DNA of 54,939 bases from Vogesella fluminis (GCF_014652335.1 NZ_BMYP01000014.1:1-54939); one strand, 5' to 3'. Counted from the first letter of the stretch, positions 26,372 to 35,754 are shown. Notes: a model not told the origin generated them from the letters alone. Numbers and translations are program-made.

Positions 26372-27091
26372 TCAAATTTTGTGGTCGGAGGCCCTGGCAA
26401 GCACCCAGGCTTCGACCCGTTTTGCGCCCGCTTTTTGCAGCGCCTTGGCCAGCGCATCGAGGGTGGCGCCGGTGGTGGCGACGTCGTCGACGATGGCGAT
26501 GGAAAGCCCGTCACAGCGGCGCTTTACGCAAAAAGCATCGCGTACATTGCGCAGCCGATGACGACGGTCGAGCGCGGCCTGTGGCGCAGTGTTGCGTTTG
26601 CGCACACACAAGTCGTGGGCGATGCGGCCGCCGATTGTAGCAGCGACTGCCTGCGCCAGGGCATCCGGCAGGTTAAAACCGCGTTCCGCCAGCCGTGCCG
26701 GCGCCAGCGGCACCGCGACCACCAGGTCGATTTCCGGCCGCTCGTGCGTGCTTTGCAGCTGCTGCCGTAACAGGTTGGCGAGCGCGCCCTGCAATGCCGG
26801 CTGGCGGCCGTATTTGCAGGCGCCGATCAGGCCGTCGAGCGGGTAGTCGTAGCCGTAGGCGGCGTGCAGGCGCACAAATGCCGGCGGCCTGCGCAGGCAA
26901 TGGCCGCAGGGCACCAGGCTGCTGGCCGCCGCCGCGGCGCACACCGGGCAGCGCGTGGCGGCGGGGCTCGCCAGCGCGGCGGCACAGGCCGGACAGACGC
27001 CACCGGCACACGGACGTTGGCCGCACAGCTGGCAGTGCTGCTCAAAAACAAGGCAATTGTTAAGTAACGACGCAATCGCGTTTGACAGCAT
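26372..27091 (-). CDS. comF: ComF-family phosphoribosyltransferase-like protein
   Basis: A 239-residue protein. A zinc-binding four-cysteine head (CQLCG near 20, CPACA, then CPVCA and CGHC) precedes a PRTase domain with the PRPP motif [20 protein letters not shown]. ComF is required for natural transformation in several species, where it helps take single-stranded DNA into the cytoplasm; some members also take part in DNA repair (GntX/YhgH type). Its presence fits with, but does not prove, competence in this organism. It is divergent from bioB with a 60-bp gap. A repeat core lies at 27017. Confidence 0.9.
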   Translation of the reverse strand: MLSNAIASLLNNCLVFEQHCQLCGQRPCAGGVCPACAAALASPAATRCPVCAAAAASSLVPCGHCLRRPPAFVRLHAAYGYDYPLDGLIGACKYGRQPALQGALANLLRQQLQSTHERPEIDLVVAVPLAPARLAERGFNLPDALAQAVAATIGGRIAHDLCVRKRNTAPQAALDRRHRLRNVRDAFCVKRRCDGLSIAIVDDVATTGATLDALAKALQKAGAKRVEAWVLARASDHKI

Positions 27092-27151
27092 GGTCGGCCC
27101 TCGCGCAAGATTCGCCCAGTTTTGACTCTCAGACAGTGACGATAGCCCACC

Positions 27152-28135
27152 ATGACCCAGGCCACCATCCAATTCCAGTGTTCCGCCACCCCGCATCCCG
27201 AATCCGCACTGTGGGGCCGGCAGGAAGTCGAGGCGCTGTACGACCTGCCGTTCATGGAACTGGTGTTCCGTGCCGCCGAGGTCCATCGCCAGCACTTCGA
27301 CCCCAGCCGCGTGCAGCTGTCGACGCTGGTGTCGATCAAGACCGGCGGCTGTCCGGAGGACTGCGGCTACTGCCCGCAGTCGGTACACCATGAAACGGCG
27401 GTGGAAAACCAGCCGATGATGACGGTGGACGAGGTGGTGGACGCCGCGCGCCACGCCAAGGCCAACGGCGCCGGCCGTTTCTGCATGGGTGCCGCCTGGC
27501 GCGGCCCCAAGGATGCCGACCTGGAAAAGACGCTGGACATGGTGCAGCGGGTGAAGGCGCTGGGCCTGCAGACCTGTGCCACCTTCGGCTTGCTGAAAGA
27601 CGGCCAGGCCGAGAAGCTGAAGGATGCCGGCCTCGACTACTACAACCACAATCTGGACACCGCGCCGGACAAGTACGCCGACATCATCCAGACCCGTGAC
27701 TATGAAGACCGTCTCGCCACGCTGGGCAAGGTGCGCGGTGCCGGGCTGTCGGTGTGCTGTGGCGGCATCGTCGGCCTCAACGAGACCCGCGAGCAGCGCG
27801 CCGGCTTGATCCTGCAACTGGCCAACCTCGACCCGCAGCCGGAGTCGGTGCCGGTAAACAATCTGGTCAAGGTGACCGGCACGCCGCTGGACGGCGCCGA
27901 GTCGCTGGACTGGACCGAGTTCGTGCGCACCATCGCCGTGGCGCGGCTGACGTTGCCGAAGAGCTATATCCGCCTGTCGGCCGGACGCCGCGAGATGCCG
28001 GAAGCGATGCAGGCGCTGTGCTTCCTGGCCGGTGCCAACTCCATCTTCTACGGCGACAAGCTGCTGACCACCGGCAACCCGGACGTCGACGCCGACCGCG
28101 CGCTGATGGAGAAGCTGGGCCTGCAGCCGCTGTAA
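27152..28135 (+). CDS. bioB: Biotin synthase
   Basis: A 327-residue radical-SAM enzyme that inserts sulfur into dethiobiotin. The [4Fe-4S] motif is [10 protein letters not shown] (C67, C71, C74); further features are [11 protein letters not shown] and [10 protein letters not shown], and the [2Fe-2S] ligands are among the later Cys and an Arg in [10 protein letters not shown]. Length is near E. coli BioB (346). No clear Shine-Dalgarno sequence precedes the ATG, and no recognisable BirA box was found. A terminator follows, so bioF is read at least partly from its own promoter. Confidence 0.97.
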   Translation: MTQATIQFQCSATPHPESALWGRQEVEALYDLPFMELVFRAAEVHRQHFDPSRVQLSTLVSIKTGGCPEDCGYCPQSVHHETAVENQPMMTVDEVVDAARHAKANGAGRFCMGAAWRGPKDADLEKTLDMVQRVKALGLQTCATFGLLKDGQAEKLKDAGLDYYNHNLDTAPDKYADIIQTRDYEDRLATLGKVRGAGLSVCCGGIVGLNETREQRAGLILQLANLDPQPESVPVNNLVKVTGTPLDGAESLDWTEFVRTIAVARLTLPKSYIRLSAGRREMPEAMQALCFLAGANSIFYGDKLLTTGNPDVDADRALMEKLGLQPL

Positions 28136-28186
28136 GAGCCTGTTCTCGATCGGCTGCGCCTAGGCGATACTGCCGTGGCATCATCG

Positions 28187-28218
28187 AAAAGCACCTTGCC
28201 GCCGGCGGGTGCTTTTTT
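28187..28218 (+). terminator. Intrinsic terminator after bioB
   Basis: AAAAGCACC / GGTGCTTTT around an 12-nt loop, with a run of six T. Confidence 0.85.
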
Positions 28219-28240
28219 CATCAATCAAGCTAAGGAAAGG

Positions 28241-28249
28241 TTGGCCGCA
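28241..28249 (+). repeat. TTGGCCGCA repeat copy overlapping the bioF start
   Basis: The 13-base form AAGGTTGGCCGCA runs into the ATG: its last A is the first base of the start codon. Its AAGG lies 8 bases upstream of the ATG, the right distance for ribosome binding. Confidence 0.88.
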
Positions 28250-29400
28250 TGCGTCCCGATCAACTCGCCGGCGCGCTGTCGCAACTGCAGGCCGGACACT
28301 GTCTGCGCCAGCGTGCGGTACTGGACAGCCCGCAGGGGCCGCGCGTCAGCATCGGCGGCCGCGACTATCTGGCCTTCGCCAGCAACGACTACCTGGGCCT
28401 CGCCAATCATCCGGCGCTGAAGGCGGCGATGTGCGAGGCGATCGGAAGGTGGGGCGTCGGCGGTGGTTCCTCGGCACTGGTGGCCGGCCACTTCGCCATC
28501 CAGGAGCAGGCGGAGCGGGCGCTGGCCGAGTTTGTCGGCTGCGAGGCGGCGCTGCTGTTCGGCTCCGGCTATGCGGCCAACCTTGGTGTGGTCGGCAGCC
28601 TGGTCGGTCGCGGCGATGCCATCTTCGCCGACAAGCTCAACCACGCCTCGCTCAACGACGCCTGCCAGCTGTCGCGCGCCGAATTCAAGCGCTTTCGCCA
28701 CAATGATCTGGCGCATCTGGCGCAGCTGTTGCAAAACACGCCTGCGCAATCGCGGCTGATCGTGGTGGATGCGGTGTACAGCATGGAAGGTGACGAGGCA
28801 CCGCTGGCGGAACTGCTGCAGCTGGCGGAGCGCTATGATGCATGGCTTTATATCGACGATGCACACGGTTTCGGCATCCTCGGCGACGGCTGCGGCGCGC
28901 TGGCCCTGCACGCGCTGCAGCATCCGCGCGTGGTGTACATGGCCACACTGGGCAAGGCGGCCGGGGTGGCCGGCGCCTTCGTCGCCGGTAGCCGCCAGCT
29001 GATCGACTGGCTGGTAAACGCGGCGCGTACCTATATTTTTACCACCGCCCATCCACCGGCACAGGCGGCTGCGGTGCTGGCCAGCCTGCAACTGATCAGG
29101 CAGGAATCGTGGCGCCGCCGCGTGCTGCAACAACATGTTTCGGCACTGCGCACCGCGCTGGCGGAAACTTCTTTCCGGCTCTGCCCTTCCCGTATGCCAA
29201 TTCAAGCGATTATCATTGGCGGCAACGAGGCTGCCGTGCAGGTGGCAGGAGCATTACAGGATTTGGGGATTCTGGTTCCCGCCATCAGGCCTCCCACGGT
29301 GCCGGCAGGAAGCGCGCGTTTGCGTGTGTCGCTGTCGGCGGCGCATTCCGGACAGGATGTTTCACAACTGGCACAGGCGCTGGTCAGGCTGTTGCGCTGA
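28249..29400 (+). CDS. bioF: 8-amino-7-oxononanoate synthase
   Basis: A 383-residue PLP enzyme that condenses pimeloyl-ACP or -CoA with alanine in biotin synthesis. The PLP lysine is K236 in YMATLGKAAGVAGAF, the same number as in E. coli BioF. YLAFASNDYLGLANHP, GSGYAANLG and IDDAHGFGILG are family motifs. The start is fixed by spacing from AAGGAAAGG and by conservation; the dispersed repeat forms the leader. Another core lies at 28572. The biotin genes continue 3 kb downstream, after a signalling gene. Confidence 0.96.
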   Translation: MRPDQLAGALSQLQAGHCLRQRAVLDSPQGPRVSIGGRDYLAFASNDYLGLANHPALKAAMCEAIGRWGVGGGSSALVAGHFAIQEQAERALAEFVGCEAALLFGSGYAANLGVVGSLVGRGDAIFADKLNHASLNDACQLSRAEFKRFRHNDLAHLAQLLQNTPAQSRLIVVDAVYSMEGDEAPLAELLQLAERYDAWLYIDDAHGFGILGDGCGALALHALQHPRVVYMATLGKAAGVAGAFVAGSRQLIDWLVNAARTYIFTTAHPPAQAAAVLASLQLIRQESWRRRVLQQHVSALRTALAETSFRLCPSRMPIQAIIIGGNEAAVQVAGALQDLGILVPAIRPPTVPAGSARLRVSLSAAHSGQDVSQLAQALVRLLR

Positions 29401-29493
29401 CCCGGCCGCTGTCGTTGCCCTGCCCGGTGTGCCCCATAACAATAAAATCGCGGTTGCGATGCGTGGCCGCGTAGTGGGCTCAACCAAAATCGT

Positions 29494-32370
29494 ATGAATA
29501 GCACGGCTGATATTCTGTTTCCGCCCGAAGACGCCGCCGAAGCTGCCCTGGATTTCCTGTTTTGCTGGCAGCAACCCGTCGGGGCAAGCATTTGGGGAAA
29601 ACCGGGAGAAGTGTGGCGTTGCCTGGCGCAGCGGGGGGATGTGTCCGCCCTGCCGACGCCCAAGGCGGATGCCCCGCTCCCGCTGCTGGATGCTGCGATC
29701 TGCTGCCAGGTACTGGGCAGTCATGAGCAGCCGCTCGGCTTTCTGTTCTGGCATGGCGGTACCGTCAACAGGCGTACCGCGCAGCTGGCGCTGCTGCTGA
29801 CCGGACACCTGACCAGCGCCCGCCTGCGCAACGACCTGAGTGCGGCGCGCGTCACCCACAACATCCTGCTCGACATCAACCGTCTCGCCAGCGAGTCGCA
29901 GAACGTCGAACACTTCCTGTCCCGTCTGCACCGCGCCGTGAGCCGGCTGATGCCGGCCGACAACTTCTATATCGCACTGCTGGACGAGGACGGCGGCACG
30001 CTGCGCTTTCCCTATTTCGCCGACGTAATGGAGCCGCGGCCGCCGCGGCCGGACGAGGTGTTTCCCTGCGGCGGGCAGGCGCTGTCGCTGACCGCCTGGC
30101 TGTGCCGCCAGCACGCCTTCATGCTGCTGTCGGGCGTCGAGATCGACAAGCTGCGCCGGCAGTACGGCGTGGTGATGTCCGGGCTGATGCCGGCGTGGTG
30201 GATGGGGGTGCCGCTACTGGATGCCGCCGGCAAGGCGGTTGGCGCGGTGGTGGTGCAGAGCTATGACGTGCAGCAGCGCTTCGATGCTGCGGCACAGAAT
30301 GCCTTCCTGTTCATTGCCCACCATATCGCCAGCGCGCTGGAGCGGCTGGCGCACCGCGCCGAGCTGGAGCACAAGGTGTGGCTGCGCACCGCCGAGCTGG
30401 AAGGCATCAATATCCGTCTGCATGCCGAGGTGGCCGAGCGCAAGCGTACCGAGCAGCTGCAGAGCGTGCTGTTCCGTATCGGCGACATCTCCAATACCAG
30501 CCTGTCGATGGAGGCCTTCTTCGTCGGTCTGCACCGGCTGCTGTCCGAATTCATCGACGCCAGCAACTGCATGGTGTGTCTGCACGACAGCGTGCGCAAC
30601 GAGCTGAGCTTTCCCTATTGTTCCGACCTGTACCTGACCGACCCGCTGCCGCAGCGCCCCGGTCGCGGCCTGCTGGAACAGGTACTGCACAGCGGCCGGC
30701 CGCTGCTGCTGGCCGAAGCGGCCGGCCACACGTTGCTGGCCGGTGACGATCACGACATCGCGGCGCCGGTCAGCTGGCTGGGCGTGCCGCTGTACAGCGG
30801 CAACGAGCTGCGCGGCGTACTGGCGGTGCAGAGCTACGAGCCGGGCGTGCACTACTCCTACCGCGACCAGGAACTGCTGGAGTTCGTCGCCAACCACATC
30901 GGCAGCGCGCTGGCGCGGGTACAGGCACTGGACGACCTGCAGCGCGCCTATGCCGATCTGGAACAGCGCGTGCTGGAGCGCACCAACGAGCTGGATGCCG
31001 TCAACGCCCAGCTGCAGCACGACAGCCTGCACGACCCGCTGACCAAGCTGCCCAACCGCAGCTACTTCTCGCGCGTGCTGAAGCGCAACTGGGACCAGTT
31101 CCAGCTCGATCCGGCGCAGCGCTTCGCGGTGGTGTTCATTGACCTTGACCGCTTCAAGCTGGTCAACGACACCCTCGGCCACCTCGCCGGCGACCACCTG
31201 CTCACCGAGGCCGGGCAGCGCATCCGCAGCTGCCTCGGCTACGCCGACTTTCTCGCCCGCCTTGGCGGCGACGAGTTCGCAGTGCTGCTGTCCGGCATCG
31301 ATTCGCTGGAAGAGTGCGAGCGGCTGGCGCGGAGCCTGGTTGGCGAGTTCGAGCGCCCGATCATGCTGTCCGGGCGCGAGCTGTTTACCACCGTCAGTGT
31401 CGGCCTGGTGCTGGCCGACAAGGAACACTACTCGCGCGCGGAAGACCTGCTGCGCGACGCCGACCACGCGATGTACCGTACCAAGCAGCGCGGCCGCCAC
31501 GGCTATACCCTGTTCAACCACGAGTTGCGTCGTGACCAGGCCGACCAGCTGGCACTGGAAGCCGAGCTGCGCCACGCGCTGGAAAACCGCCACGAGCTGG
31601 TGCCCTACTACCAGGCGATCGTGGACAGCCACAGCGGCAGGCTGGCCGGTTTCGAGACCCTGGTGCGCTGGCACCACCCGCAACGCGGCCTGATCGCACC
31701 CGGCGTCTTCCTGCCGATGGCGGAGGAAAGCGGCCTGATCCTGAAGCTGGACCGCTACATGATCGAGCATGCCTGCGCACAGCTGGCGCAGTGGTATGGC
31801 AGCGGCCGTATCGACCATGCGGTATGCCTGCACATCAACCTGTCCTCGGCGCACTTCCACGATCCGGGGCTGGTCGGCTGGCTGCAGGAGCTGATGCAGC
31901 AGCACGCACTGCCGGTGGGCACCCTGCACCTGGAAATCACCGAAAGCGCGCTGATCGACGTGCCGGACGTGGCGATCGAGGTGATGCGGCAGCTGAAGGA
32001 GCGCGGCATCTGCCTGGCACTGGACGACTTCGGCACTGGCTACTCGGCGCTGTCCTACCTGCACCGCTACCACTTCGACGTGCTCAAGATCGACCAGGCC
32101 TTCGTGCGCGACATCCACTGCCACGAGGAATCCTCCGCCATCGTGCGCGCCATCCTGGCGCTGGCGGCGGCACTGGGGCTGGAGGTGGTGGCGGAAGGGG
32201 TGGAAACCATGCTGCAGGTGCAGACCTTGCGCCAGCTCGGCTGCCCGCGGCTGCAGGGCTACTACTTTGCGCGGCCGGCACCGGCGGCGGAGCTGGACTG
32301 GCCGCGGCTGGCCGGCATGCAGCAGGAGCTGGCCCATGCCGGCGACGGCTTGCTGCCGCAGCCGGCATGA
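29494..32370 (+). CDS. GAF-GAF-GGDEF-EAL cyclic-di-GMP signalling protein
   Basis: A 958-residue cytoplasmic protein without signal or membrane segments. Two GAF-type domains (about 130-290 and 330-475) are each followed by a coiled-coil linker (REL-EHKVWLRTAELE and DLEQRVLERTNELDAV regions), then GGDEF (about 520-680) and EAL (about 695-940). The cyclase site RLGGDEF (591-595) is intact, but the inhibitory RxxD is replaced by GYAD. The EAL site reads ETL (E721), with LDDFGTGYS (from D844) present, so phosphodiesterase activity is plausible. It may be bifunctional. It lies between bioF and bioH; a link to biotin is not evident. Confidence 0.9.
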   Translation: MNSTADILFPPEDAAEAALDFLFCWQQPVGASIWGKPGEVWRCLAQRGDVSALPTPKADAPLPLLDAAICCQVLGSHEQPLGFLFWHGGTVNRRTAQLALLLTGHLTSARLRNDLSAARVTHNILLDINRLASESQNVEHFLSRLHRAVSRLMPADNFYIALLDEDGGTLRFPYFADVMEPRPPRPDEVFPCGGQALSLTAWLCRQHAFMLLSGVEIDKLRRQYGVVMSGLMPAWWMGVPLLDAAGKAVGAVVVQSYDVQQRFDAAAQNAFLFIAHHIASALERLAHRAELEHKVWLRTAELEGINIRLHAEVAERKRTEQLQSVLFRIGDISNTSLSMEAFFVGLHRLLSEFIDASNCMVCLHDSVRNELSFPYCSDLYLTDPLPQRPGRGLLEQVLHSGRPLLLAEAAGHTLLAGDDHDIAAPVSWLGVPLYSGNELRGVLAVQSYEPGVHYSYRDQELLEFVANHIGSALARVQALDDLQRAYADLEQRVLERTNELDAVNAQLQHDSLHDPLTKLPNRSYFSRVLKRNWDQFQLDPAQRFAVVFIDLDRFKLVNDTLGHLAGDHLLTEAGQRIRSCLGYADFLARLGGDEFAVLLSGIDSLEECERLARSLVGEFERPIMLSGRELFTTVSVGLVLADKEHYSRAEDLLRDADHAMYRTKQRGRHGYTLFNHELRRDQADQLALEAELRHALENRHELVPYYQAIVDSHSGRLAGFETLVRWHHPQRGLIAPGVFLPMAEESGLILKLDRYMIEHACAQLAQWYGSGRIDHAVCLHINLSSAHFHDPGLVGWLQELMQQHALPVGTLHLEITESALIDVPDVAIEVMRQLKERGICLALDDFGTGYSALSYLHRYHFDVLKIDQAFVRDIHCHEESSAIVRAILALAAALGLEVVAEGVETMLQVQTLRQLGCPRLQGYYFARPAPAAELDWPRLAGMQQELAHAGDGLLPQPA

Positions 32371-32437
32371 GTGCAACGGGCTTTCTTTCCCGGTGCGCTA
32401 TTGCGAAAATCGGGTTTTGCCCCATTTGCACTAGTCG

Positions 32438-33202
32438 ATGACCCTGTTTATAGAATCCCGCGGCCGTGGCCCGGACCTGGTGCTGCTGCACGGCTGGGGG
32501 CTGCACGGCGGCGTGTTCGAGCGCGTTGCGGCCAACCTTGAAGCCGACTTCTGCCTGCACCTGGTCGATCTGCCCGGCCACGGCGCCAGCGCCGCGGCCG
32601 CACAGTTTGACGCGGCGGCGATTGCCGACGCGCTCGCCGGCCACTTTCCGTTGCCGGTGCATGTGCTCGGCTGGTCGCTGGGCGGCCTGATCGCGCAGCA
32701 CTGGGCGGCGCAGCATCCGCAGCAGGTGCGCAGCCTGGCGCTGGTGGCCACCAGCCCGCGCTTCGTGCGCGACGACGCTTGGCCGCATGCGCAGGCGCGC
32801 GCAGCGATTGAGGGCGTCGGCGCCAATCTCGACACCGCGTTCGAGCTGACGCTGGAGCGCTTTCTCGCACTGCAGATGATGGGCGCGCCGGCGGCCCGCG
32901 ACACGCTGAAGGCGCTCAAGGCGCAGCTGTTTGCCCACGGCCGGCCGCAGGGCCTGCTGCCGGCGCTGCACTGCCTGCTGCACGCCGATGCGCGCGCGCT
33001 GGCACCGGCCATCGCCTGTCCGGTCGGCCTGTTCTACGGCGCGCGCGACGCGATCACCCCGATCGGGGCCGGGCGCTGGCTGGCTGAGCAGCTGGCCGAC
33101 GCCACTTTTTACGACTTTCCCCAGGCTTCGCACGCGCCGTTTCTGTCGCATGAAACGGACTTTGTCGAAGCCCTGCGACTACACCTGGAACAGCACGCAT
33201 GA
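32438..33202 (+). CDS. bioH: Pimeloyl-ACP methyl ester carboxylesterase
   Basis: A 254-residue alpha/beta hydrolase that releases the methyl ester blocking the pimeloyl chain. The triad is S80 in LGWSLGG, D204 in GARDAITP and H232 in QASHAPF; the N-terminal LLHGWGLHGGVF forms the oxyanion region. Length equals E. coli BioH (256). Its stop overlaps the bioC start (ATGA), and BioC and BioH act at the two ends of the same shielding step, so coupled translation makes sense. Repeat cores lie at 32527 and 32779. Confidence 0.95.
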   Translation: MTLFIESRGRGPDLVLLHGWGLHGGVFERVAANLEADFCLHLVDLPGHGASAAAAQFDAAAIADALAGHFPLPVHVLGWSLGGLIAQHWAAQHPQQVRSLALVATSPRFVRDDAWPHAQARAAIEGVGANLDTAFELTLERFLALQMMGAPAARDTLKALKAQLFAHGRPQGLLPALHCLLHADARALAPAIACPVGLFYGARDAITPIGAGRWLAEQLADATFYDFPQASHAPFLSHETDFVEALRLHLEQHA

Positions 33203-34104
33203 GCGAAGCGTTTTACACCGACAAAGACCGCGTTCGCGCCTCGTTCGAGCGGGCGGCCACCAGTTACGACTCCGCCGCGGTGCTGCAGCGCGAGGTGTCC
33301 GACCGCATGGCCGAGCGCCTCGACTACATCAAGCTGCAACCGGCGGTGATCCTCGACGCCGGCAGCGGCACCGGCTACGGCGCGGCGATGCTGCGCCAGC
33401 GTTATCCGCAGGCGCGGGTGCTGGAGCTGGACCTGGCGCATGGCATGCTGTGCGCATCGCGCGAGAAGCAGCGCGACGGCCAGGGCATGCTCGGCCGCCT
33501 GTTCCGCCGCCAGGCACCGTGGCAGCTGTGCGCCGATGTCGAGCGCCTGCCGCTGGCCGATAACAGCGTCGACATGATCTGGTCCAATCTGGCGATCCAG
33601 TGGGTCAACGTGCCGGACCGCGTGTTCGCCGAATTCCGGCGCGTGCTGAAGCCGGAGGGCATGGTGATGTTCTCGACGCTGGGGCCGGACACGCTGACCG
33701 AGCTGCGTGCCGCCTTCGGCGCGGTGGACGGCGCCACCCACGTCAACCAGTTCATCGACATGCACGATCTGGGCGATGCGCTGATGCACTGCGGCTTCTC
33801 CGAGCCGGTGATGGACATGGAAAAGATCGTGATGACCTACGACAGCGTGCGCGAGGTGATGCACGATCTGAAGGCGATCGGTGCCCACAATGCAACTGCC
33901 GGCCGCAATCGCGGTCTGATGGGCAAGCACACCTGGCAGCGGATCTGCGACGCCTACGAAACGCGGCGTCGCGACGGCCTGCTGCCGGCAAGCTATGAAG
34001 TGCTGTACGGCCACGCCTGGAAGGCGCAGCCGAAGAAAAAACCGACTATCCTGGCGGACGGCAGCCAGGTGATCGAGTTCACCCGTTCCCCACCCAAGCA
34101 GTGA
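33199..34104 (+). CDS. bioC: Malonyl-ACP O-methyltransferase
   Basis: A 301-residue SAM-dependent methyltransferase that starts pimelate synthesis by methylating malonyl-ACP. Motif I is VILDAGSGTGYGA, with later motifs LPLADNSVDMIWSNLAIQWV and FRRVLKPEGMVMFSTLGPDTL, characteristic of BioC. It overlaps bioH by four bases. Its length (301) exceeds E. coli BioC (251) through an extended C-terminal part, common in Neisseriales. The transcript probably meets the terminator-like hairpin just inside the next gene. Confidence 0.95.
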   Translation: MSEAFYTDKDRVRASFERAATSYDSAAVLQREVSDRMAERLDYIKLQPAVILDAGSGTGYGAAMLRQRYPQARVLELDLAHGMLCASREKQRDGQGMLGRLFRRQAPWQLCADVERLPLADNSVDMIWSNLAIQWVNVPDRVFAEFRRVLKPEGMVMFSTLGPDTLTELRAAFGAVDGATHVNQFIDMHDLGDALMHCGFSEPVMDMEKIVMTYDSVREVMHDLKAIGAHNATAGRNRGLMGKHTWQRICDAYETRRRDGLLPASYEVLYGHAWKAQPKKKPTILADGSQVIEFTRSPPKQ

Positions 34105-34115
34105 GAGCCTTGCCC

Positions 34116-35006
34116 ATGTGGTCTGTATCCAGAATTGCAGCCAGTGCTGCAATTTTTTTATTGGCGGCGTGTACCACGCCGACCCCGCCGGTTTCGGTGC
34201 CGAAACCGGCACCGAAACCAAAAATCGCGCTGGCGCTGGGCGGCGGCGCAGCCAAGGGCTTCGCCCACGTCGGCGTGATCCGCGTGCTGGAGCAGAACGG
34301 CATCGTGCCCGACATCATCACCGGCACCAGCGCCGGCAGCATCGTCGGCGCCATCTATGCCTCCGGCGTCGACGGCGAAGCGCTGCGCTACCGTGCGCTG
34401 CGCATCAACGAGAGCGACCTGCGCGACTTCACCTTTTCCACCTCCGGCTTCCTGAAGGGCGAGAAGCTGGCGGCGCTGGTCAACCAGCAGGTGGACGGCA
34501 AGAAGATCGAGCAGCTGTCGCGCCGCTTCGGCGCGGTGGTCACCGATCTGGACAGCGGCGCGCGGGTGGTGCTCAAGAGCGGCGACACCGGCACCGCGGT
34601 GCGCGCCTCGGCGGCGATACCCAACGTGTTCCAGCCGGTGACCATCAACGGCCGCCGCTATGTCGACGGCGGGCTGACCAGCCCGGTGCCGGTGATTGCC
34701 GCCCGCGAGATGGGTGCCGACATCGTGATCGCGGTCGACATCTCGGCCAAACCCAGCGGCAAGAGCGCGCTCGGCTTCCTCAGCCTGCTCGACCAGAGCC
34801 TCAACATCATGAGCCAGGCGGCGCTGGCGCAGGAGTTGAAGCAGGCCAACGTCACGCTGCGGCCGCGGGTATTGCACATCGGCTCCGCCGATTTTGACGA
34901 GCGCGGCGCGGCGATGCTGGAAGGCGAGAAGGTGGCGCGCGAAGGGCTGCCGGTGATCCGCCAGGCCATCGCGCGCTGGGCGACGGCGCGCAGCGCGGCC
35001 AAGTGA
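34116..35006 (+). CDS. Patatin-like phospholipase lipoprotein (RssA-like)
   Basis: A 296-residue lipoprotein. Lipobox LAAC gives C19; a Pro/Lys-rich linker precedes the patatin domain (about 36-235). The oxyanion loop is LGGGAAKGFAHVG, the nucleophile S72 sits in GTSAG, and the dyad Asp is D184 in DGGLTSP. It presumably hydrolyses lipids at the inner or outer membrane. The ATG at 34116 is chosen; a GTG at 34101 that overlaps the bioC stop is also in frame. No good ribosome-binding site is seen. The signal-peptide codons contain a complete terminator-like hairpin. Confidence 0.88.
   Translation: MWSVSRIAASAAIFLLAACTTPTPPVSVPKPAPKPKIALALGGGAAKGFAHVGVIRVLEQNGIVPDIITGTSAGSIVGAIYASGVDGEALRYRALRINESDLRDFTFSTSGFLKGEKLAALVNQQVDGKKIEQLSRRFGAVVTDLDSGARVVLKSGDTGTAVRASAAIPNVFQPVTINGRRYVDGGLTSPVPVIAAREMGADIVIAVDISAKPSGKSALGFLSLLDQSLNIMSQAALAQELKQANVTLRPRVLHIGSADFDERGAAMLEGEKVAREGLPVIRQAIARWATARSAAK
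34133..34159 (+). terminator. Terminator-like hairpin inside the patatin signal-peptide codons
   Basis: AATTGCAGC / GCTGCAATT with loop CAGT and seven T, lying 17 bases after the patatin ATG and 29 bases after the bioC stop. Its structure is that of a strong intrinsic terminator although it is within a coding region. Confidence 0.7.
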
Positions 35007-35045
35007 TGCCATAATGCCGCCACCGGCAATCACTGGAGTTTCCGC

Positions 35046-35693
35046 ATGATCACCCTGTACGGTTCCACGCTGTCGCCCTGGTACAACAAGGTCAAGGTGG
35101 CCTTGCTCGAAAAGGGCGTCAACTTCGAGGAACGGCTGCAGCGCCCGTCGCAGGACGAGGCGGTGCTGGCGGCCAGCCCGATGGGCAAGATTCCCTACGT
35201 CGACATCAACGGCTTCAGGCTGGCCGAATCCGGCGCCATCGTGGAGTGGCTGGAGGACGCCTACCCGACGCTGTCGTTGCTGCCGCCGTCGACCAACGGT
35301 CGCGCCCGCGCCCGCGAACTGGCGCTGCTGATCGAGCACTACCTGATCGCCCCCAGTGCGCCGCTGGTGCGCCATGTGCTGTTCGGTGCCCCGCTGACGG
35401 AGCAGGACAAGGCCGAGGTTGCGGCCAAGCTGGCACGCGGTGCCGCCGCACTGGCGCGGCGCATGGTGCCGGAGGGCAACTGGCTGTGCGGCGACGATTT
35501 CAGCGTCGCCGACATCGCGCTGGCGGTGGCGCTGCCGCATCTGGGCGATCTCGGCAGCACGCTGCTGGGCCACGACCCGCTGGCCAGCCTGCCCTTGCCG
35601 CCGCAGTACCACGAGCGGCTGGCGCAGCGCGCCAGCGTGGCGCGCATGTGGCACGACCGCGAGCAGGCACTGCGCAAGTTCCTGCCGCACTGA
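35046..35693 (+). CDS. Glutathione S-transferase family protein
   Basis: A 215-residue GST-fold protein. The thioredoxin-like N-terminal domain starts MITLYGSTLSPWYNKVKVAL with the candidate catalytic Ser in STLSPW; the cis-Pro is in GKIPYVD and the glutathione-binding pair in LAESGAIVEWLE. The helical C-terminal domain carries the N-capping Asp motif FSVADIALAVAL. The substrate is unknown; the gene may be a detoxification or stringent-starvation type member. GGAG precedes the ATG. One repeat core at 35420. Confidence 0.9.
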   Translation: MITLYGSTLSPWYNKVKVALLEKGVNFEERLQRPSQDEAVLAASPMGKIPYVDINGFRLAESGAIVEWLEDAYPTLSLLPPSTNGRARARELALLIEHYLIAPSAPLVRHVLFGAPLTEQDKAEVAAKLARGAAALARRMVPEGNWLCGDDFSVADIALAVALPHLGDLGSTLLGHDPLASLPLPPQYHERLAQRASVARMWHDREQALRKFLPH

Positions 35694-35716
35694 GCGACCG
35701 CGGCGGTGTCACCCGG

Positions 35717-35749
35717 CAGCCATCCAGCCTCGCGGCGGATGGCTGTTTT
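35717..35749 (+). terminator. Intrinsic terminator after the GST gene
   Basis: CAGCCATCC / GGATGGCTG with an 11-nt loop and four T; it sits between convergent GST and dinB genes. Confidence 0.8.
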
Positions 35750-35754
35750 GCCGT

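Noticed and set aside
27092-27151. BirA-type operator between comF and bioB
   Set aside because: No TTGTAAACC / GGTTTACAA-like pair is present, so biotin-repressor control is not supported.
28135-28160. GAGCCTGTTCTCGATCGGCTGCGC after bioB, resembling one MITE end
   Set aside because: Only the first nine bases and a GCTGCG match; no partner end is nearby, so it may be chance or a very old remnant.
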